A stretch of DNA of 64,000 nt from Spirometra erinaceieuropaei (Eukaryota > Platyhelminthes > Cestoda > Diphyllobothriidea > Diphyllobothriidae). Positions 57,301-64,000 of this stretch are shown here, piece after piece. The stretch is from positions 143,219 through 207,218 of the forward strand of contig CACRXP010000976.1 of assembly GCA_902702965.1 (NCBI GenBank). Direction: 5' to 3'. A model generated the notes under the pieces. It had not been told where the DNA came from and made no database searches. It was given only the letters and a program-made list of their open reading frames with translations. Position numbers and translations under genes: made by a program. Each line of letters starts with the position of its first letter. Within the stretch, counting starts at the first letter, position 1.

Positions 57301-59434
57301 TGCAATTAGGTCGATTCATCTAGCGCCGAAGGTTCAGTAGCTGCAGAGAATCGTAATATAAAAATGAATTGCGGCTACTCTATTTTAGAATGCGAAATTT
57401 AGACAAAAGGGACGTAAAAATACAGCAAAATATATAGATCAACGGAAGAAGATGCAATGAACGCTTTACGGACTTAGTTGTAAAGATGCTCTCTCGGATG
57501 TCTACATGTTATCATAAATGGAAAAACTGGCGGTCCCGTTTTGCGGTTTTCATCCTTAAAACCTCGTTGAGTTTTTAAACTTCTAAGGCAAAAAGGAAAT
57601 TGAGGTTTGCATAAGTACAAGTGTTGAGGTGGACATTGTGCCTACGGTGTTTCAACTTGGCATAATGACTTCTTAAACGTCAGATATCAAAGGCCAACGT
57701 CTAAGGTTTGTAAGCGATGAAATCATCCTCACTTTTACAAGGAAATCTTCCCCGCCAGCGTTATATAACTTGCTGCTCTCAGGCATCCGTTTTTAAATAT
57801 GTCAACTCGACGTAGCCCGTCAATTTGCAGTCTTTTAAAATCAGATTTCTGAGATGCTCGTTAATTTGCGCGAAATCTTACCCTAAGGCATACAATGGTA
57901 AGTGGCATCGTGGTTTTTTTCTGTGTCGTGAGACTGGTCTGAGTATCAAGGTTAATTATGATCAAAAACTGCGCGAATGTTTTAAGATTAATCTCCCTTG
58001 CAATGCCTGAGTTAAAGTCCTGACGGAGGCGAAATATCCGAATTTCTAAAAAACAACCGTGGGTTATGTAGTGTCGAATTGATAGTTTAACAGTACACGA
58101 TGTTTTACACAAAATGCAGACTTATCTGCATACTACACTAAGCGTTTATTAAAGCACACTTTCCCGGCGCAATATAAATTCTATTTCCACGTTAAGCTTT
58201 TAATTATTTTGTTGGGTAGCAGTCTACCTTCATTCAGGTAGACTTTAGACGACGGCTATTTGTGTAATATTAACAAACAAATAGCAAGTTTATTCACTTT
58301 AGAATTTACTCTAAGTGTGTACGTGGGCACTTTTCGTCTCGGACTATTCGGCCTACACAATGTTTCGCTGCATTTTATTTTACTTAAACACATACCAATT
58401 GACTGAAGCCCTTTTATTTAACGTTTTAACAGATCGGAAGACATTAGCTGCCATTTATAGAGCCCTACGATTTCAAAGAATTTGGTCTGCTGTTTTAAAT
58501 GCCATGAGCAGTTGCCTTGTTATCGACAAAAGCGCAGTTTTATTAATGAATTCCATTAAACAAGCCAGAAGTCGAACCAACTAATGTCGTCAGTAACCTT
58601 ACAACACCGTTAAAACTTCGAAGTTTCCTTAGGCGAAGGCCGGCAGAAAGTTGGTTTCGGCAGGAGACGCGCGTCTGTCCTCATTTAATGACGGCGTTTA
58701 AGCAATTAGGAGAGCAAGCCAGGGAGCTATAACACTTAAGTTTTAAGCCTGTATGCAGCATAACTTAGGGAAAACCTAAAAATACTTAAATATGGAGGTA
58801 CTAATACGGGCTGTTAATTCGCCAGTGAGGTTGCACAGATGTGAAGGAGAAGGACTCTCGCAAAGACTTCCGTCGTATACTTAGAGCAAACTTAAAGGAC
58901 ATGTCCTGCGAAACAAGCTAGGACTAACTGCTATACTGGACGATTGAAAAATCACAAGTTTTAAGGAACAGCTTACATTAACGCAAAGACAAGAAGATAA
59001 ATGTCATGCTCTCGAAGGATATGAAAGCAGTTGACGTTCAATTTGCAATAATGTATAAACGTATCATCAGCGGACATATATGTCTGCTCAGAAAGTTTAG
59101 CAATGCATTCGACAATGACGAGACGACCGACAGTTTGCAGTTTTTGAATTGAAAAATGAAATGTAGGAAACAGATGGGAACTGTGATACTGAGATTCTCA
59201 AGGACATTTGCAGAAGTTCGTACGACTTCCTTATTTTAAGCTATAAGTTTCCATATGAGCTGGGACTCTAAGCAAACAAGCAAGAAGTTGCCTCGCTGAT
59301 GAACACTTATAATAATCGCACGACACGTCGAGTCAATTGCAATCGCAGGCAAGTCAACTGTTATCGGCTGACATCTTGTATCCAGATCAGCTAATCCAGT
59401 AGATAAATGATGAGGTACTGTAAGTTGAGTCGAA
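54371..59434. other. Noncoding stretch, no gene recognised
   Basis: No supported gene. A 101-codon plus frame at 54,372-54,677 lies in a GC-richer patch but shows no domain, and an opposite frame overlaps it. Frames at 55,610-56,068 (minus, 152 codons, S/K/N-rich) and 56,754-57,029 (minus) also lack recognisable motifs. No repeat ends could be fixed. Confidence 0.4.
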
Positions 59435-59500
59435 AACGCATTTTGGAATTTTGACTAAAATTTCGAGAGTTGTCACATCTACTGTATATCAACAAGACTC
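59435..59500 (+). repeat. Short R3 repeat fragment
   Basis: A-A-A-A-C-G-C-A-T-T-T-T-G-G-A-A-T-T followed by a C-T-A-C-T-G-T-A-T block matches the last part of R3 at 30,935-31,000 and 54,238-54,300. The match upstream of 59,435 is lost. Confidence 0.4.
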
Positions 59501-60349
59501 TCGTCTACCTGTTCAACGCCAAAGCGTCTCTTGTACAATTCAGTTCCTGCAAATCCAGACAGTTATTTGAGAAACCGATGATACCACGTTTAGTAATCTT
59601 GCTGTACCTGCGAATCGCGTGTGTGCACATCTGGGCACGTCTACTGAAGTACTTAATTCACGGCTGCTTCCAACAACCGCACAGGTGGCATGGTCACATT
59701 TGCGAGTTATGCCTCCTCGAAGCTATATGATGTCTGCTTTGAAAAGGATGAGTTCTAATCTTTAACAGACTCCAGCACGAGACTGAATCGAGGGATGGAC
59801 TGATTAACCTACATTTGCGCTGATGTGCGACCGTTGGGAAGTTTGCTCATTCGCATTTCCTTCGAGTTCTCCGACCAACATTTGCGCTACGGCAAAATAA
59901 GAATTTGGAAGCATGCAACAGTTGCTTTGACAAGTGTTTAGTTCTTAGAAGACTTTGTGGTTTCCTTCAAATTCTTAGGCATAGAATCTTCATCTAATTT
60001 CGCAGCAATTTTTTATTTAATTTTAAAATATTTCCAATCCTCAGCAGTGTGCCTAAAGTTACATAAGGAGGCAGTCGGAGAAGAAGCGAACCAAAAATCA
60101 GCGCCAACAAATCCAGCTCCTACGGAAAACAATGTCATAATCGGCAATTGTCTGGCTACGATAAGAAGGAAAAAGAACCTCTTCCTACCCCCTCATCGCA
60201 TCCCTGTCTGTCGCCTTTTTGTCAATCTCTTATGTTCACTCCGCTTGAGGACTATTTCTAATAATGCCACGAGATGGTTAACCGGTATACCGCGCAGATT
60301 TGTCACCATTACCAATCAGACACGAGTTCAATCGATCCTAGTGTTCTAA

Positions 60350-60680
60350 AACCGCGACTAGAGAACCGCCCATTGATAAGATAGCTGGGTCCTCCTCTGA
60401 GAACGGAGGGTCAGGCCGCAAAGGGGCCTACCTAATGCGGCCTCGGTGGTCCTCCACTTTCTGTTGAGTTTCGCGCCGTCGATTTAACTGTTTATGCAAA
60501 ATCCGGGTGCATCGTGCGTATACCAAACCGTGTCGCACTCGTAGATAGACCGCTTAGATCTAGCGATCACTGCGCTCGACCTCGCCCCTGTATCTGTGAC
60601 TTTGTCTCGATACCGGGCTCAGGAATGTGGTGGAGGAGAGATTGTGATGGATACAAAGCAGGTCTTTCATTGCTATAAAC
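60350..60680. other. GC-rich block, possible 3' end of an unidentified repeat
   Basis: Distinctly GC-rich compared with both flanks and full of short self-complementary pieces, for example G-T-G-C-G with C-G-C-A-C around 60,513-60,540 and the palindrome A-G-A-T-C-T near 60,556. No frame, tRNA box or domain is recognised. The sharp edges suggest an inserted element. The 130-codon frame just upstream (59,957-60,349) is not recognised either. Confidence 0.3.
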
Positions 60681-60983
60681 TTATTTATGCACAATTCACC
60701 GTCACTGTGCCTAACTTGCTGTAGGTCACACGGTGCACATCGTCGGTAATGGATGTCAAGCTGTTATAAGATTTACAAAGCCCAACAGCGCTCAACCCAC
60801 CGCCTAGAAATGTACCGATATGAAGTCCATCGCCCGCCCAGCATCGTTCGAATAAGCATCCTCTGATACTACCGTTTGTGAGGTTTCTAAGCAGGTGCTC
60901 TCTCCTGCCTATCATCAATAATGTTTTACATAAAACAGTATCGTGTTCAGATTGGCAAAGTTGAGATATCCGGATTGATTAAT

Positions 60984-61390
60984 TGAAGACGAAGACAGGC
61001 TCTCCGGAAGAGCTTTATTTAAGTGCTGACTCTTCAAAGAGCTGGGTCGGCTCTTCATTGTCAAAGCGTAAAATGCACTTAATCGATCAGAACTTTAATT
61101 TGCAGTGGCAATTGTGTTGGCCGGCCTCATGCTGATCGATTTTTCCCTCCTCTCACTGCCTCGGCCTCTCGGGAGATGGTTGACGGGCGTTTTGCCTGTG
61201 TGCATTGTGAGTCACCACTGCGTCGAGGGGAACCGATTGGACTTTAGTCGGGCGGTCGGTCTGGCGGTTTTTCTTCTTCCTCACCGAGTAAACTCACCGT
61301 CGGGCTATCTCCGTACGGCCTTCTTAAGTCCGGTGGGGTTGTTTTGTCCTGAGCTCCACGATTGTGATGACGTAGGACTTTGTAAGCCAC
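60984..61390 (+). repeat. Left inverted repeat of PLE copy H
   Basis: Begins T-T-G-A-A-G-A-C-G-A-A-G-A-C-A-G-G and ends near A-G-G-A-C-T-T-T-G-T-A-A-G. It contains the reverse complement of the element's 3' region and of its last endonuclease codons. An internal A-A-G-A-G-C ... G-C-T-C-T-T hairpin lies near 61,037-61,056. Confidence 0.9.
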
Positions 61391-61740
61391 CCGCTGAAAT
61401 CTCAGCCGTCATCTACAGAATAAATTGCAATGAGGGCGACTGCAACTATGTGGGCGAAACCGGGCGGAAGTTGCAAACTCGCCTACAAGAACACACATCG
61501 GCCAATCGGAGGTTAGACCCTAACTCTCAACTAGCAACACACGTTGGAGAAACGGGGCATACTTTTGACCTCCAGAGGGCTACCATCTTAGGCCGAGGCA
61601 ACACAAAAACAGAACGGTTAGCTCTCGAGGCGTGGTTCTCCGATGCCCACTGTATCAACAGGCATCTGGACCTTCCTGCAGCTTGCAAAGTCCTATGTCA
61701 TCACAATCTTAGAGCTCAGGACCAAACAACCACACCGGAC
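61391..61740 (+). pseudogene. PLE GIY-YIG endonuclease truncated at its GIY strand (copy H)
   Basis: The frame starts exactly at S-A-V-I-Y-R-I-N-C-N (GIY strand), then C-N-Y-V-G-E-T-G-R-K-L-Q-T-R-L-Q-E-H (YIG strand, Arg, Glu-His). It continues V-G-E-T-G-H-T-F-D-L, I-L-G-R-G-N, L-A-L-E-A-W-F, and ends C-I-N-R-H-L-D-L-P-A. No stop or frameshift occurs within it. An open frame runs from 61,105 through the antisense left repeat into the endonuclease and on into the right repeat to 61,824 (239 codons). That fusion is an accident of the inverted structure and not a designed protein. The RT and linker are absent. Confidence 0.9.
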
Positions 61741-62083
61741 TTAAGAAGGCCGTACGGAGATAGCCCGACGGTGAGTTTACTCGGTGAGGAAGAAGAAAAA
61801 CCGCCAGACCGACCGCCCGACTAAAGTCCAATCGGTTCCCCTCGACGCAGTGGTGACTCACAATGCACACAGGCAAAACGCCCGTCAACCATCTCCCGAG
61901 AGGCCGAGGCAGTGAGAGGAGGGAAAAATCGATCAGCTTGAGGCCGGCCAACACAATTGCCACTGTAAATTAAAGTTCTGATCGATTAAGTGCATTTTAC
62001 GCTTTGACAATGAAGAGCCGACCCAGCTCTTTGAAAAGTCAGCACTTAAATAAACCTCTTCCGCAGAGCCTGTCTTCGTCTTC
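61684..62083 (+). repeat. Right inverted repeat of PLE copy H
   Basis: Reverse-complement partner of 60,984-61,390 with only scattered differences. It carries the natural order: endonuclease end, 3' region with G-A-A-G-A-G-C-C-G-A-C-C-C motif, then A-A-A-T-A-A-A and the terminal C-C-T-G-T-C-T-T-C-G-T-C-T-T-C-A-A. The minus-strand open frame here (61,709-61,963) mirrors the one in the left repeat. Confidence 0.9.
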
Positions 62084-62098
62084 AACAGTATCATGTTC

Positions 62099-63682
62099 CC
62101 GGACAAGTAACCACAAACGTTTTTGCGCCTTTTACTAGACACTATCTTCTTTTCTTTTACAAACATTATTTATTTTCCCGTAAGATCTCTGATTGTACGA
62201 GTAGCATCAAAGACCAAACACGATTTTTTCATTTGGATGAAAAGCTCAACGGTGTAAAATAACTACATTTCTCAATAGACCTGCGCAAATTCGATCTCCC
62301 TAAGCACCCAGAGGTGTTCTCTAGTGCCAAACTAATCGTTACTGTTTGTATACCTGGTGCACACCATCTCAAGATGTATTAAACCTGTCACTGCAACCTT
62401 TTCAATGTTCGAGTCATTTAATTTTCATTAACAAAAGGGGCCGCACAATTACAGTGTATAATGGACACAATTACCTGGGGACTTCTAAGCATTCTTTAAT
62501 TAAATAGTCAAATTAAAGCAGCAGGCAGTTTGAAAAATTAATTATAAGCTTTTTAAAGTACAGGAGAATGTACAGGGTCAAACAAGCAAGATGGACGAAA
62601 GCCAGATGGGTTAAAGGACTAAAAGTGGATGAAGAGTCTTCATCCGCATGTTTATTTGACACCTTTATATGTTGCAGCTGCAATGGCATCGCTCTTCCTT
62701 GATACTTTCAACCTAACCATTTTGGTATGTGCTTATCTGCTGGACTTAGTATCATCACGCCATGACTTTGTGTACGTAACCTGCTGTTCAGACATGCTGC
62801 ACTTACGAACACCATGAAAACATCCGCAAAAATGCACATATGTGGCACGCTTTTGTGGTTCCGGTAAACGGATCTGGTTGTTTGAAAGCCTGCTAAATAG
62901 AACTGTCGCTGCCTCATATTTAGCCAGCTAATTGCTGTTTATGCTGCCAATTTAAAAGATAAACAGTACGAAAACGATAAAAGTAAAAGTAGTTGTTTAC
63001 GCCAATCGCATTCACGGCCTGTTCTGCAGAGGGAACTTCATAATAAATGTGGTATTTTATTCACCGTTCAGGAAGTCGAGCGTTGTTAATATAAACTTGA
63101 CTGGTGCTTCGAAAATCTATCAAAACACAGGTCCAGGCACTGCTATATCTTCCGGAAATTGCGACTTCGTGCAAGTTTACTCGATAATAAACCCCCATGA
63201 CATTTGCTAATTGTTTTTCAATGATAGGTCTGTGGTGCCTATGCCAGTGCCTGAATAGACTAGAGATTTTTAGATTCGAATCTAACACAAATTGACAATT
63301 ATCACCGCTAGTACTATGACAGTTTTCTTAGAACCTACTTAGAGCCGAGCCTGGTTTTACTGTATAATAGAACGGGGAACATTTTTGCGTTGGTGCTGGT
63401 AAGGAAGCTCTGAAGTTGGAAGTTAAGTTAGCAGTTATCATTACAAGGTCACTTTTGCTATCAGTAGCAGTCCTTAAAGTCAGCTTGCATGCGTGCATTT
63501 AAACTTCAGTTAAACCAGTAAATTACAAGTAAATCTTACGAACTAACGTCGACACGCCTTAGCAAATCCTTGGACCAAAGCAAAACACGCAAGCGAATGT
63601 ACATAAAAATCAAAAACATCATAATATGATTAGCAACGATGACCAGCGAATGTAAAGCCCATAAGGGCAAATAAGGCTGAAG
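62099..63682. other. Intergenic stretch downstream of the edge gene
   Basis: No supported gene or repeat. Short frames at 62,629-62,917 and 63,061-63,288 have no recognisable motif. This would be the 3' intergenic region of the minus-strand gene that ends at about 63,680. Confidence 0.45.
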
Positions 63683-63688
63683 TTTATT
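63683..63688 (-). promoter_or_regulatory. Poly(A) signal AATAAA for the edge gene
   Basis: AATAAA on the minus strand, about 50 bases after the stop codon of the adjacent exon. That is a usual distance for a short animal 3' untranslated region. A second A-rich or T-rich cleavage context is not distinctive. Confidence 0.6.
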
Positions 63689-63740
63689 TAGGTCAGACGT
63701 CACTTGACAAGGCATGCCAGAACGGCTAAAGGAAGAGCAA

Positions 63741-64000
63741 TCAGGCCGAGGCAGTCTGGGGGACCTTGCAGTCCCGGCGCATTAGGAAGAGGAGAATGGC
63801 AATGGAGAGGAGGAATTCGGCCACAACAGCAACCCAGAAAGGCCAGCTAAGTTGGAGATGCGCAGACAGTTTAGGCAGGTCCCCGCCATCGGATTGCACT
63901 GTCCCCCTTTGGACTTTTAACTGCTGTCGCAAAAACGATACCAGAGCGGTTCGGTTCTCATAGACTTCACGCTGGAGGATTTCAAGGTACTTTAAGAGTT
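63741..64000 (-). CDS. 3'-terminal exon of a host single-span membrane protein (partial)
   Basis: From the window edge the frame is open for 85 codons to TGA at 63,743-63,741. It reads a charged, helix-prone stretch with heptad-like leucines (L-L-K-Y-L-E-I-L-Q-R-E-V-Y-E-N-R, then F-L-R-Q-Q-L-K-V-Q-R). A short G/S/D-rich linker follows, then one hydrophobic membrane span of about 22 residues (W-P-F-W-V-A-V-V-A-E-F-L-L-S-I-A-I-L-L-F-L-M), basic residues R-R, and a 10-residue tail ending T-A-S-A. GC content is clearly higher than the flanks and a poly(A) signal follows. This suits the stalk, anchor and short cytoplasmic tail of a type I membrane protein. I do not recognise the family: a secretory-pathway cargo receptor is conceivable but the tail lacks a KKxx signal. 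Exact exon start unknown; it may lie beyond the window. Confidence 0.65.
   Translation of the reverse strand, partial: LLKYLEILQREVYENRTALVSFLRQQLKVQRGTVQSDGGDLPKLSAHLQLSWPFWVAVVAEFLLSIAILLFLMRRDCKVPQTASA

Larger units (their letters stand above)
60949..62083 (+). mobile_element. Foldback Penelope-like element with long inverted ends (copy H)
   Basis: A 15-bp near-perfect duplication, AACAGTATC(G/A)TGTTC, flanks the element at 60,934-60,948 and 62,084-62,098. Inside, 60,984 to about 61,390 is the reverse complement of about 61,684 to 62,083. The arms are nearly identical over about 400 bp and hold the last endonuclease codons plus the whole 3' region. Only about 290 bp of unique endonuclease core lies between them. 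Roughly 35 bp at the 5' edge is unpaired. The right arm contains A-A-A-T-A-A-A at about 62,048. The layout resembles the inverted terminal repeats seen in some PLEs, or an insertion with a flipped 5' part. Its 3' region matches copies A and B. Confidence 0.88.

Noticed and set aside
59957..60349. 130-codon open frame with a splice-acceptor-like tract near 60,035
   Set aside because: No donor site in a useful position and no recognisable protein. The first third is AT-rich low-complexity sequence.
61105..61824. 239-codon open frame as a possible fusion protein
   Set aside because: Its first third is the antisense of the element's own 3' repeat and its end runs into the other repeat. The frame is a by-product of the inverted structure.
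1..64000. Bacterial-type features: operons, CRISPR arrays, riboswitches, attachment sites
   Set aside because: No evenly spaced repeats and no dense coding. Retroelement content and base composition show a eukaryotic nuclear sequence.

Overview
The window is animal-like nuclear DNA: AT-leaning, intron-scale noncoding sequence with almost no long reading frames and many decayed mobile elements. The recognisable coding matter is nearly all retroelement: Penelope-like elements (PLEs) with GIY-YIG endonuclease ends, and one CR1/L2-like LINE fragment. These, with tRNA-derived SINEs, fit a large repeat-rich invertebrate genome. A parasitic flatworm (tapeworm or fluke) is my best guess, but it rests on element flavour only and no species is proven. 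The one convincing host-gene piece is at the right edge: a 3'-terminal exon on the minus strand (63,741 to the window end) encoding a stalk, a single membrane span and a short tail, followed by a canonical poly(A) signal.

Layout. 1-3.6 kb: no gene seen. 3.6-4.0 kb: PLE 3' remnant. 6.5-9.1 kb: two PLE copies of different families, same strand, back to back. 9.1-13.5 kb: unnamed dispersed repeats. 13.57-13.91 kb: two related tRNA-derived SINEs head to head, each with a hammerhead-like core. 16.9-17.5 kb: further tRNA-like SINE debris. 19.5-25.8 kb: left arm of a very long degenerate inverted repeat. 25.8-42.6 kb: spacer with PLE remnants at 28.8-29.7 (minus), 31.4-32.1 (plus), a PLE tail at 33.9-34.1 (minus) and one at 41.7-42.2 (plus). 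42.6-49.85 kb: right arm, interrupted by a LINE (with a 75-N assembly gap) and by a nearly intact 5'-truncated PLE. 53.3-54.3 kb: best copy of an unnamed repeat. 60.95-62.08 kb: a PLE endonuclease flanked by about 400-bp inverted copies of its own 3' end, inside a 15-bp target-site duplication. 63.7-64.0 kb: host exon.

How it fits together. The window is mainly a record of retroelement insertion. Because the inverted-repeat arms are homologous, the left arm serves as the empty site for the LINE and the PLE in the right arm, which defines their ends and target duplications to the base. The most interesting thread is RNA-level: a well-formed small hammerhead ribozyme variant lies near the 3' end of the youngest PLE, a decayed one in a related PLE, a conserved hammerhead-like block in the tails of a second PLE family, and hammerhead-like cores in a SINE pair. 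I see no CRISPR, operon, rRNA or intact tRNA gene, and no clearly new multi-gene system.
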